Shown: positions 9,901-17,975 of the stretch, one piece after another
Layout of the letters: every line of letters starts with the position of its first letter
Numbering within the stretch: position 1 is the first letter of the stretch
Origin: Coptodactyla brooksi
Lineage: Eukaryota > Arthropoda > Insecta > Coleoptera > Scarabaeidae
DNA: 21,771 bases
Assembly (NCBI GenBank): GCA_033557675.1
Contig: JAWQRM010000520.1
Location: 1-21,771 of the forward strand
Direction of reading: 5' to 3'
Notes under the pieces: generated by a model
Database searches by the model: none
The model's input: only the letters and a program-made list of their open reading frames with translations
What the model was told of the DNA's origin: nothing
Program-made: the position numbers and the translations under genes

Positions 9901-10186
9901 AAATGTATGAATTTTGAGTAAAATTTTTCTAAAGTTTCTCGAAGTATTCGCGTAAGCGAAAATGTTTTTTCCAAACATTGTAGATAATATAGATTGGAGA
10001 AGGTAAAAATTTGGAGGTTTTAGGAATAGGCTTATCTAAAGCAGTTTACCACTGATTGGGAAAATTGTAAATAATAATCACATAACATACTGGGACAACA
10101 TAAAATAATCATTGTAAGACTGACGCCATTATGCGCTACAGAATTGCTGTAAATAGAGTACAATGTACATTTCGTCTACTATAGGA
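9901..10186. other. AT-rich stretch between the LINE and Penelope relics
   Basis: The minus strand near 9900-10000 may hold a poorly kept upstream part of the LINE RT (REYFEKL then NFTQNSYILIRI in the same frame as LLDFCQSF). The rest shows nothing recognisable. Confidence 0.35.
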
Positions 10187-10941
10187 ACAAAAACTTGAAG
10201 CGGAAATCTACGAAGAAATCGCAGAAAAGTTTAAGATAAAAGCCTGGTTTAGATACGTAGATGAAAAAACACAAGAAGAGCATACAATTCACTTCTGAGA
10301 CAGAGCAAGACAATGATATAAATTATTTAGATTAGATTAGATCAGGAATGAAACATAAAACACAATGGACAACCTTCACGTACACTGGACGTCGCACCCA
10401 CCCCATATAACGAAAATGTTCAAAAAACAAAACATAATGGTTGCATCCCGGATAGCACATAATATAAAACACATTACACAATCCGTAATAGAAAAGAACA
10501 ACACAAAGGAACAGTCTAGAATATATAAAAACAAATGTGGTATATGTGATATGAAATATATCGGCCAAACTGGCAGAAAATTCAGACAGATATAACGAAC
10601 ATGTATAATCTTGTACAAATATCAAACTGGACTCCAATTATGCTGACCATATGTACAGGAATTCCCACCTACCTGGAAGTAAAGAGAAAAATTTCCAGGT
10701 CATAAAAGTCCTAAGCGAAAGTAATAAAATGTATACTTTTGTGATCTGATTTAATATCCAGGTCAACAACAGCTCCCATCCAATATTCCAACCCATAAAA
10801 TTCCTGCAATAAAATGATATCCCACGTATATAAGACACAACAACAAAACAATACCAGTCTTGAAAACAGCGCAAATGCTGAAACATGTTGACTAAGAACA
10901 GAAACCAAATGCTTGTCAAGCAGGCAAACAAATCGAACCCA
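10187..10941 (+). mobile_element. Penelope-like element copy A: end of RT plus GIY-YIG domain
   Basis: A 5'-truncated Penelope-like retroelement on the plus strand. It starts inside the reverse transcriptase with QKLEAEIYEEIAEKFKIKAW and FRYVDEKTQEEH (about 10192-10280), where the second Asp of the YVDD box is changed. A broken stretch follows, then HVHWTSHPPHITKMF (about 10378-10420). The GIY-YIG endonuclease part is IYKNKCGICDMKYIGQTGRK (about 10519-10578), and after a frameshift SNYADHMYRNSHLPGS and EKNFQVIKVL (about 10632-10715), the His/Asn-containing C-terminal half. The 3' non-coding tail includes a hammerhead-like core near 10859-10885. Homology with the minus-strand copy ends around gaacccac near 10941. 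The RT plus GIY-YIG combination is diagnostic of Penelope-like elements. Stops and frameshifts make it inactive. Confidence 0.85.
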
Positions 10942-11280
10942 CAGCAACATAAAACGTTTTTCTGAAAAACCTGAAAGGGTTTTTAAAGCACACGAAGATC
11001 GTACCACAATGCCATTAATTGCATATATCGTCTCATTAGTGGGTATATTTCGCCATTCCCCTGCAAAATCAAATCCCTAACACATGGAAACCGGTAAAAA
11101 CCATAACGATGGGTATTAAGGATGGGCTGCTTTGAAGATTTAGAGAATAAGGAATGAAAATAATCAATCAAGTATGCCAAACCAGTATTTATAGACCCAA
11201 AGATATAAAGGAGCACTGATTCGGTTAGAAAACTATAAGTTTTCGGTTCAGTTAGAAAACTATAAGTTTAATTAAATATT
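10942..11280. other. spacer between the two Penelope-like copies
   Basis: About 340 bases separate the facing tails. A minus-strand frame of 77 codons (10983-11216) includes NTHRYGFYRFPCVRDLILQG but matches nothing I recognise. The right end holds a short direct repeat, listed separately. Confidence 0.4.
11221..11269. repeat. direct repeat of 19 bp, period 27
   Basis: gttagaaaactataagttt occurs at 11224-11242 and again, identical, at 11251-11269. It sits just outside the 3' tail of the minus-strand Penelope-like copy. Confidence 0.85.
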
Positions 11281-12290
11281 AGTGGGTGCAATGTATCTTG
11301 CTTGCTTGACGAACATTTGTTTACTGTTATTAGTTGACATGTTTCAGCATTACGTTATTTTCAAGATTGGTGTTATTTGCGTTTGTTGGCTTATATATGT
11401 GTTTTTTTTTATTGCAGGAGTTTTATTGGTTGGGATATGGGGTGGGAGTTGTTGTTGATCTAAATGTAAATTCCTAGGTTTTTTTATGGTGTCTTTGAAT
11501 ATTTCGAGGTTTTCGAAAATACTCATTTTATTACTTTTGCCTAGGACTTATGACGTGGAAATTTTGTTCTATACTCCCAGGTAGGTGGGAATTCCTGTGT
11601 ATATGGTCAGCGTAATTAGAGTTAAGTTTGTTATTTATATAAGATTTTATGTGTTCGTTACATATCCTTAAATTTTCTGCCTGTTTTCCCGATATATTTC
11701 ATATCGCATCGTGTTTTATATTATGGGCTGTGCGGAATGTAATATTTATATTGTGTTTTTTGAAGATTTTCGTTATGCGGTGGATGTGAAATCCAGTGCA
11801 CGTGAAGGTGGTCCATCGTGTTTCATGTTCGGTTCCTGCGCGTCTTTAGAATAAGAATAAAAAGAAAAATATAGACGTCTTTCGCGACTATATTTCTCTT
11901 TTTATTCTTGATGTTCTCGTGTAATTTTGTAATTAATGCTGTTGGGTAATCGTTCTTGTGTTCTTGTGTCCACGTATCTAAACCAGGTTTTTACCTTCAA
12001 CTTTTCTACGATTTCTTCATTGATTTCCTCTTCGAGTTTTTGTAGGGGTATTTCTGGGAGTATTCCAGACAATGAGCCTCCCATGGGTAATCCGTCGTTT
12101 TGTATGTATTGTTTGTTCTGGAATTGGAAATAGTTCTGTTGTGTTACTGTTTTCAAGACGCTGGTTAGTTCGTTTGCGTCTTCTTCGTTGGTGATCTTTT
12201 GTCTGAGTATGTTGATTGTTTCTTCCATTGGTATGTTAGTGTACATGTTTGTTATGTCTAGACAAACGAAAGACAATTCTAGAAAATTAA
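11281..12290 (-). mobile_element. Penelope-like element copy B: RT core plus GIY-YIG remnants
   Basis: Minus-strand Penelope-like retroelement, longer at its 5' side than copy A. The RT reads SFVCLDITNMYTNIPMEETI (about 12220-12275), the FD(V)..LYTNIP block; then QQNYFQFQNKQYIQNDGLPM and GGSLSGILPEI, the GLPMGSPLSP block (about 12030-12140); then LQKLEEEINEEIVEKLKVKT and WFRYVDTRTQE, where the YVDD box is now YVDT. After a hairpin-bearing gap, a decayed HVHWISHPP region (about 11790) and DMKYIGKTGRKFK (about 11670-11708) remain of the GIY-YIG domain, with its first Cys pair lost. A C-terminal part follows with SNYADHIHRNSHLPGS and LEIFKDTIKKPRNLHL (down to about 11460). The 3' tail runs to about 11281. 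The lost catalytic Asp and frameshifts show it is dead. It aligns with copy A over roughly 700 bp in opposite orientation. Confidence 0.87.
11853..11909. repeat. 22-bp inverted repeat inside Penelope-like copy B
   Basis: The arm at 11853-11874 (aagaataaaaagaaaaatatag) is shown here by position only beyond its first bases; it is the reverse complement of 11888-11909 with one mismatch and a 13-base loop. It sits between the YVDT box and the GIY-YIG part, where copy A has unrelated sequence. Confidence 0.8.
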
Positions 12291-12409
12291 ACGAAAACAC
12301 AACTTGGCAAACCATGAAACTTCCATAGTAATAAACGTAAGTGATAAAGAGTAAAGGGAATAGTCATCCCTCAGAACAATTTGAACATTTATCTAAGTTC
12401 TTTTACAGT
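12291..12409. other. flank of Penelope-like copy B, nothing recognised
   Basis: The minus-strand frame keeps a start codon at 12315 ahead of the RT part, but the codons between 12290 and 12315 do not resemble Penelope-like protein. The 5' break of the element is probably near 12280-12290. Confidence 0.35.
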
Positions 12410-12601
12410 TCATTTATACCAGAAAATAAATTGACCTCCGAGTTGTGAGTTTCTTCCTTCACGAAGCCCAACTGCTTCTCCTAACTCTGTAAAAAAATAT
12501 CCTCTTGTTTCTCCCAGTTCGAAAACCCGAACAATTGCACCTCTATCGCTAATTGTCTGAATAAATACATCACATCTTCTGATTAGGGTTACATGGAATG
12601 A
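12410..12601 (-). other. 63-codon stop-free frame without ATG (possible exon or relic)
   Basis: A minus-strand frame bounded by a TAG at 12602-12604 and a TGA at 12410-12412. It has no in-frame ATG, so an ORF caller needing a start misses it. It reads IRRCDVFIQTISDRGAIVRV, then FELGETRGYFFTELGEAVGL and REGRNSQLGGQFIFWYK, a well-mixed composition. The upstream stop lies in ttactacttag, which also looks like a splice acceptor, so a terminal exon is conceivable. The plus strand is also open over about 40 codons in the same register (SPTASPNSVKKYPLVSPSSK), so the coding strand is uncertain. I do not recognise either protein. Confidence 0.22.
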
Positions 12602-12811
12602 CTAAGTAGTAATATAGTAGCTATATTTTTGAGACATTTGAACAGATAATTAAATATGTATTTATACATTAAATTTTTTATATAAAATCTAATCAAACAT
12701 TTTATATAAGCCAGGAAAGCATCACGGACTTGGTGCACCTAAATCCAGCTCTGGCAAAGAAGACCAACCCGGAGGAAGCAAATTAGCATCTGAATGACGC
12801 GGATCGCTTGA

Positions 12812-12932
12812 AAGCCCGTCTATTCTTCGAGCTGAAATATTTACAAAGAACTTAACCTTTGAGACGGGCTTCGTCGTCTCTTGAAAACGGGACATTCGTA
12901 AAAGCTGGCGATATGATCTGGCGCTGCGCGCC
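12812..12932. repeat. small hairpins in the CpG-rich block
   Basis: aagcccgtct at 12812-12821 is the exact reverse complement of 12862-12871. A second hairpin, GGCGC-tgc-GCGCC, lies at 12920-12932. Both are short and may be by-products of the high GC content. Confidence 0.5.
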
Positions 12933-12974
12933 GTGGGGATGTTATTTTCGAATTCACTCGCCGTGAACAGTCGA

Positions 12975-13113
12975 CTCTCACCGTGAAGCAACACTAATGG
13001 CGGATGTGTACAACGAATTTTCAAAGGAAACTGTGGTGGCCAGACCCGAACCGTTTGAGGTACTGCTCGTGACTGAGATACGGTTTCAGGCTCACTTTCA
13101 TAACTAACTTGGT
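12975..13113 (+). repeat. diverged interspersed repeat, copy 1
   Basis: Aligns by eye, in the same orientation, with 17842-17975 over about 130 bases with small gaps. Shared anchors are ccgtg.aagcaa.a.taatg, cggatgt.taca, gtttgaggtactgctcgtga versus atttgaagtgctcctcgtga, and ctcactttcataac versus cttactttcataac. The type of repeat is unknown; there is no clear pol III box and no poly-A tail. Confidence 0.65.
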
Positions 13114-13219
13114 TTTGACGGGCGAGATGTTGCGTTTGAAGATTTCTACTATGAACTTCTGCTATGAATAGTAGACATTTCCAATCTAGGGAATAAAATG
13201 GAGCAGAAGCAACTAATCA

Positions 13220-13626
13220 AAGTACCTGCGATAAAAATACGATGAGTTAAACATGTTCATTGGCTTAAAACTTTAAATTAAATTTAAACTTTTATTATTA
13301 CTGAAAAGTACCGTATTATTTTCAATACAACCCCAGTTTATAGTGTATTTTATACCCGTTTAATTTTAATTTTAACTCTCTCTCTCTTTCTCTTTGGGTC
13401 TACCCAACTCCAAGCACAGATGACGGGATCGTTTGCAAAGGTGTCCTCTGACAAGGACACTTATCCAAGTCTCCCACTTGTACTTTTTTCATCACTTCTT
13501 TTACTTCCTTTACAACATCATAAGACACTTCTTCGTCTCATGATTTCGCCTCTTATTCACTTTATAGGCTCCTACATAACCTCTTGCATTAAAATCTCGT
13601 ACCATAGCACTTTTAAGCCACGCCAG
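13220..13626. other. non-coding stretch with a (TC)n run
   Basis: Contains a pyrimidine run at 13375-13395 (ctctc/tctctttctcttt) and a short hairpin, gtgtcct/aggacac, at 13441-13460. The plus-strand open frame over 13420-13743 has no transposase motif and runs into the large hairpin, so I treat it as chance. Confidence 0.4.
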
Positions 13627-13722
13627 CAATACGGGGATATTTACCAGTACCATAGTCAAAGTGGGATAGCCCCCACCATGCGTCCCACTTTGACTATGGT
13701 ACTGGCAAATGTCCTCGTATTG
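13627..13722. repeat. 40-bp inverted repeat just upstream of the Tc3-like relic
   Basis: The arms 13627-13666 and 13683-13722 are reverse complements with three mismatches. The inner 25 bases of each arm (from accagtaccatagtcaaag to the loop) match almost perfectly. The loop is 16 bases (13667-13682). Because of the symmetry, both strands encode the same peptide, QYHSQSG. It ends right where recognisable transposase sequence begins. Confidence 0.9.
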
Positions 13723-13724
13723 CG

Positions 13725-14461
13725 AATTGGGAGTGGACAGTAAAATTGTACGGAGCGTTTTGCGCAAGCACGGCTACAACAGCTATAAATCCGGTAAAAG
13801 AAGAGATTTTTCCCGAGGATAACATTCGAAGGATGGAGTTTTGTGAGCGAGTAATAGAAGAGGTAACTGAGGATGAAGACTTTATTGAAAATTTTGTTCT
13901 CACCGATGAATCTAGTTTTCCATTGCATGGAAAACACAACCCTGCTGTTGTTCGTTATTAGTCTCGGGAAAATTTGCATAAAAGTGTTCCTGTTCGTACT
14001 CAATATCCGCAAAACCTGAACGTTTGGACTGGAATTCTTGGTGACCATTTCATAGGCCGTTTTTTATTGAAGGGATCTTAACTTTCTTCCTGCTATCCGC
14101 AACATTCCCGGAATAGACCTTGATAGTGTTTGGTGTCAGCAACATGGCCCGGCTCATAATGCGGCTATTGTTAAAGAATTTTTAACAAATTCATTTATTA
14201 ATCAATGAGTGGGAAAGGGGATATTAAATGGCCCGCGAGATCTCCAGATTTTTTCCCAAACGACTTTTTTTGAGGAGCTTCTTGAATCAGGCCGTGTACG
14301 GCCACAAGCGAGCAGAAAATCTAGATACCCTGAGACGTAGAATAATAGAAACAGCTAATCTTCTCACACCTGAAATGCTTTCTAATGTTAGAAGGAATTT
14401 ATATGAGAGATTAGGTTACTGCCTGGCGTCTCAGGATACCATATTTGAACCGCTTTTGTAA
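13725..14461 (+). mobile_element. Tc3-like (DUF4817-type) transposase relic, copy 2
   Basis: A 5'-truncated plus-strand pseudogene of a mariner-superfamily transposase. It begins with VDSKIVRSVLRKHGYNSYKS (about 13733-13792), the end of the helix-turn-helix part, then after a frameshift NIRRMEFCERVIEEVTEDED and NFVLTDESSFPLHGKHN (about 13824-13940), which holds the first catalytic Asp. After a stop at 13959-13961 it continues with NLHKSVPVRTQYPQNLNVWT and GILGDHFIGRFLLKGS. The second acidic motif is damaged: WCQQHGPAHNAAIVKEFL (about 14130-14185) shows H where family members carry D in QQDGAPAH. Frame shifts then lead to WPARSPDFF, a degraded DFFL stretch and FLNQAVYGHKRAENLDTLRR and LTPEMLSNVRRNLYERLGYC, ending at the TAA at 14459-14461. 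The C-terminal 78 codons are the best kept. The sequence differs from copies 1 and 3, so it represents another subfamily. Confidence 0.88.
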
Positions 14462-14690
14462 TTTTTTTAAATTTAGTATTCTTTTTTTATGTTCATATGA
14501 GGTTTTAGAATGTATTTTATTTTAGAATATTTTTAATTTCTTTATGTTCCTTTTATTTTTAAATGCATTTATGTTCCTTTTAACATTTAATGCCAAAATA
14601 ACATTTAAAAGGAGATATTTCTAAGATCTAAAAAATCCATGTGCATTTCATATAGTCAGTTTCACCCCCTTTTTGTCTACTTTAGGTGAA
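14462..14690. other. T-rich 3' flank with short repeats
   Basis: Probably the 3' non-coding part of the Tc3-like element. tttatgttcctttta occurs at 14541-14555 and 14568-14582. The run tccttttaa and a later ttaaaagga form a short inverted pair around 14577-14613. No terminal repeat was confirmed. Confidence 0.4.
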
Positions 14691-14694
14691 ATTT

Positions 14695-15310
14695 GAAACT
14701 TCCTTATTTTGTCTGATATGTGCCTTTATTACCTTTGTTATTTCTTCTACGTTTATGTCTCGATCATGTTCATTTTTCATGTTATGTCCTACGTCTGTCC
14801 TTCCATAATCTTGGTTAAATCGCTTTGTACTTAACACGTCCTAGAAATATTCTTTTCAACATACCATTATGTCTTTTTCTTCTTCTAGTATTGTACCCTC
14901 TTTTTATTATACATTTTCAACTACATTATTTTCCTTTTTTTGCGTCTTCAATATTTTGTAAAATGTTTCTGATTTCTGTAGTAGTAATTTTTCCTATTTG
15001 ATCCCGGAATACTTTCCAAGATTTTTATTTTGACCCTCTTATTCCTTGACTTTTATTCTCCGTCCTCCATAATTTTCTGTCCTCCTTATTTCTTAAATAC
15101 AACTTCCATTTCTATTTTCCCAACTGTACTTCTTTCCTTATAACTTCGTTCCAACATCCTGTTTGTTTCCAAATTTTATTTACGTTTATTATTCCCCATT
15201 TTTCCTTATAATTTCTTTAATTCTTGTCCATGTATTTTCTTCGAATATATCATTGATATTATGTTTTGTATTTTTTATTTCTATTTTGTTTTTGTAATTA
15301 AGTGCTATTT
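14695..15310 (-). mobile_element. LINE ORF2 relic, region between endonuclease and RT
   Basis: Minus-strand, A-rich coding remnant (hence the strong T bias of the plus strand). In order: NKIEIKNTKHNINDIFEENT then WTRIKEIIRKNG (about 15200-15300); after a frameshift, WKQTGCWNEVIRKEVQLGK (about 15120-15180), the WWn.e block; WKLYLRNKEDRKLWRTENKS; a stop; SWKVFRDQIGKITTTEIRNI (about 14960-15023); then KEGTILEEEKDIMVC and KEYF.DVLSTKRFNQDYGRT, matching the dG.iltd...i..rW.eyF..lL pattern of many LINEs; and INVEEITKVIKAHIRQNKE, the block that leads into RT motif 1. The sequence breaks off near 14695, so the RT itself is missing. It cannot be the missing half of the LINE at 9140-9900 with any certainty. 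The clade is not assignable by eye. Confidence 0.7.
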
Positions 15311-17200
15311 AAAGTTAATTAATATTTACTTAATTTTTCCTTATTTACTTAATTTCTATGGATCTTGCTGTTCTTCCTTCCCGATTCAATGTTCTTTTGT
15401 ATTCTATGTTCTGCTGCAGTCTTCTACTACAGTCTTCTTTTCACTCTTGTATCCATCACATTTTTTCTCCGCTCCTCTAGTTTTAACTTCTCTTGTACAT
15501 CTTGTGCATTTGAATTATTGTAACCCATCCTACGTTGAAGCGTGTACTTGTTTGTTGTTTCGCTGGTAAAGTTATTTTGTCATTTGGTGAAAGTTGTTAG
15601 GACATACGGACGAAAACGAGAACATATACATGGCGAGTCTTAAGTTATATAAAAAAATTTATAAAAATGTTACTGTTATAAAATACTGTCGCTTCATGCA
15701 AAAGAAATAATTATATAACAATAAAATTATACTACTACATTATTTTGACAATTGTATCAGTTCGGCGATTTGGTTGCACAAATGGTCAGTTATGGTTCAA
15801 TGGTTCAATAATGGGTGTTTGGATCTAATTTGAAAACTGCACTCGAAGAGGATGAGCTCTTGGTATTAAACGCAATAAGCTGACGACGTAATATAATTCG
15901 ACCATGGGTTGCTATGCAAATCTGAATCCTTGTGATGTCCCCTGCCTCCCCTTAAAGTTTGTTCCAATAATCCTGGAATACCTGTATATATACATATCCG
16001 CCTTTTGAAACCTTTTATCGTTTTCTTAATTGATTTTCATTATTTATCGTTGGCTGTTGCTCTTTAAACGCTCTTGCATAAGTCACGCTTACCGTATAAG
16101 AAAGTTTCACTGCTGAACCCATAAGGGAAAATAAATAAACTGAAAAACGTCGCTGAAAGAAACTAATATGTCTCTACTGGAAATTGGGGAGAGGGTGCGA
16201 TGGAAGAACCCCACAACGTCCCTACGTCCCAAATGGGAATAACGGGCTACATCAGCACTACTGTGAATCCAATTGACTTTAATTGATTGCTTTGGAATGA
16301 ACCCTTAAAAAATAACCATTTAGTAATTTAATTTTATTGCAATTTAAGTTCAACTTTGCTACTATAGTCTGACATTTCACAAACTGGCTTCCGTTATTAA
16401 TATGTTAATATTGCTACTTAAGTTGTTTTGATAAATCTCAGTTAATGTCCATAAGTTAAAGCCCCTTGCGTCCAGGATTAATGAGTATATCGAATGCAGA
16501 AGAGTTTAATAAAATATTTGTTTAATAGTTTGAGTAAATCTAGCCCCATGAATATTAAAACACCATTTATTCTGCATTGTATTGTACAATAAATGAATTA
16601 AATAATTCCTCAAGCTAATTAATTTTTATACAACTAAATACAAAATGAGTACACATCTTAGTATTAAAATATACACTTTAAGGATTTGTTGAGTGTAATG
16701 AAAGTAAGCTAAATATGCCAAATATATTGTTTGTTAACAAGATTTGTTGTAGGGAGATAGCAAATTATACCGAACATTTTGGGTATCAGCAATGTTGCCA
16801 TGTTTATATTTTTTATTTCAAATGGAACGTTGTGCATGTTACTACAGGTTTGAAAAGTGTTCTGCTGTTTCAAACATATGTTTTTCGAAACATAAATGTG
16901 TTTTTTGAAATTAAGTGTAACAGTTGCTATAACCGAGATAAATAAGCACTTAAGAGAAAAAGAAACAATTGAAGTATTAATTATAGGATATGGTAGTTGA
17001 ATGAAGAAAAAGTTTGCAAACGAAATTAAGTTGCATTTACAGCAAAAGGCCTCCGCATGTAACTTGAATTAGGGCGGAAATGAAGTAATTGTTTTTTACA
17101 AAATGACCTAAATGTTGAACAAGTCCTCCGATTCCAGCGAGATATTAATCTATAAACTATGAAGGTCTGTCTAACCAGACTCAAACCACAATTGTTAATT
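15311..17200. other. long AT-rich stretch, no gene recognised
   Basis: The plus strand stays pyrimidine-rich to about 15580; the plus-strand open frame at 15261-15569 is a by-product of this bias. At 15965-15992, aataatcctggaatacctgt followed by atata resembles the outer end of a Tc/mariner-type element (reverse of TATACAGG.TGTTCC), but no partner was seen. A GC-richer patch at 16190-16270 shows no RNA gene or protein motif. Confidence 0.4.
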
Positions 17201-17841
17201 ATAAATTTCATTACCAAGACTTTCCTCTACGAAATTGACCCTAATTCGTTAACCATCCTAGCAGAATCGCGTAACATAATATCGAGTGATGAAAGTGAAC
17301 TGCCAGTCGAAAATGAATGATCAAAAAATGTATGAAGCGACGATGGCGATTAAGCTTTCGATTTATTTGTTTATGAATTCATATATTTGTGTTACAATCA
17401 TTGTAAATGAATCGAATACAGCTACAATTTAACATTTTATGAATATACTGTCATATTGCTTTTCATACGTATTTTACATTTATTTTGCGTTGCGATAAAT
17501 GAATTAAAAATGACTTAATTATGCGAATTTTATTTCTGTGATATTAACGTTACTAGTAGTATCGATTCAAGCTATATCGCTGTGGTAATGTGTAAATTGC
17601 TTTCAGTTGTGATTAGTTGTGATTATTTAACATTATGTATCCAAAAACTTATTATTAGTTATTATTTGATAAGATTCCTTAAAAAAAAGCAATGTTATAA
17701 TTAATATATCGAGGACAGATTAAAAATATATAATTTAAAACATTAAACCGATGCCGAATATAGTGTACGAATAATGAATTTATTATTTAGGAAGTCGGTC
17801 GCCGAAGGTAACCGGAGTAGCATAATTTTTGTTTCTCTAAG
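17201..17841. other. AT-rich stretch with one acidic short frame
   Basis: On the plus strand, about 17218-17318 reads FLYEIDPNSLTILAESRNII then SSDESELPVENE and a stop. The acidic run is reminiscent of piggyBac N-termini, but it is too short to call. Nothing else is recognised. Confidence 0.2.
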
Positions 17842-17975
17842 CACCGTAGTGAAGCAATATTAATGACGGATGTATACAGTTTCGAAAGGAAGCGCCGATA
17901 ATATTGGTTCAACGTGAAACATTTGAAGTGCTCCTCGTGACTTCCAATCAGTTATGGCTTACTTTCATAACTTCC
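17842..17975 (+). repeat. diverged interspersed repeat, copy 2
   Basis: Same-orientation partner of 12975-13113. It keeps aagcaatattaatgacggat, tttcgaaagga, tttgaagtgctcctcgtga and cttactttcataac, with fewer CpG than copy 1, as expected if CpG sites decayed. Eye alignment suggests about 70% identity. Confidence 0.65.

Larger units (their letters stand above)
12722..13216 (-). other. 164-codon stop-free frame in a CpG-rich block (unrecognised)
   Basis: A minus-strand frame between a TGA at 13217-13219 and a stop at 12722-12724, open for 164 codons. It lies in a block of about 48% GC with many CpG, against far more AT-rich flanks. It includes HLARQNQVSYESEPETVSQS, VPQTVRVWPPQFPLKI, CTHPPLVLLHGESRLF and, near the end, LLPPGWSSLPELDLGAPSP. 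The first in-frame ATG is far inside (MSRFQETTKPVSK). No known domain is seen. On the plus strand a short frame at the left end reads PGKHHGLGAPKSSSGKEDQP and ends in SKLASE plus stop at about 12795, which could be a C-terminal exon tail. High GC lowers the stop frequency, so openness alone is weak evidence. Part of the block recurs at 17842-17975, so it is at least partly repetitive. Confidence 0.22.

Noticed and set aside
10332..11216. Several Cys/Phe/Tyr-rich minus-strand ORFs that look like membrane proteins
   Set aside because: Most are antisense to Penelope-like copy A; hydrophobic composition comes from reading the complement of A-rich coding DNA. The frame at 10983-11216 lies in the spacer and matches nothing.
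13420..13767. Overlapping ORFs on both strands that share the peptide QYHSQSG
   Set aside because: The shared peptide is a direct result of the 40-bp inverted repeat; no gene evidence.
15261..15569. Plus-strand 102-codon ORF with apparent membrane segments
   Set aside because: The plus strand here is pyrimidine-rich because it is the complement of A-rich LINE-like sequence; Phe/Leu/Ser/Tyr runs are expected by chance.
16190..16270. GC-richer patch that might be an RNA gene or exon
   Set aside because: No A/B boxes, no cloverleaf, and no frame with recognisable protein on either strand.
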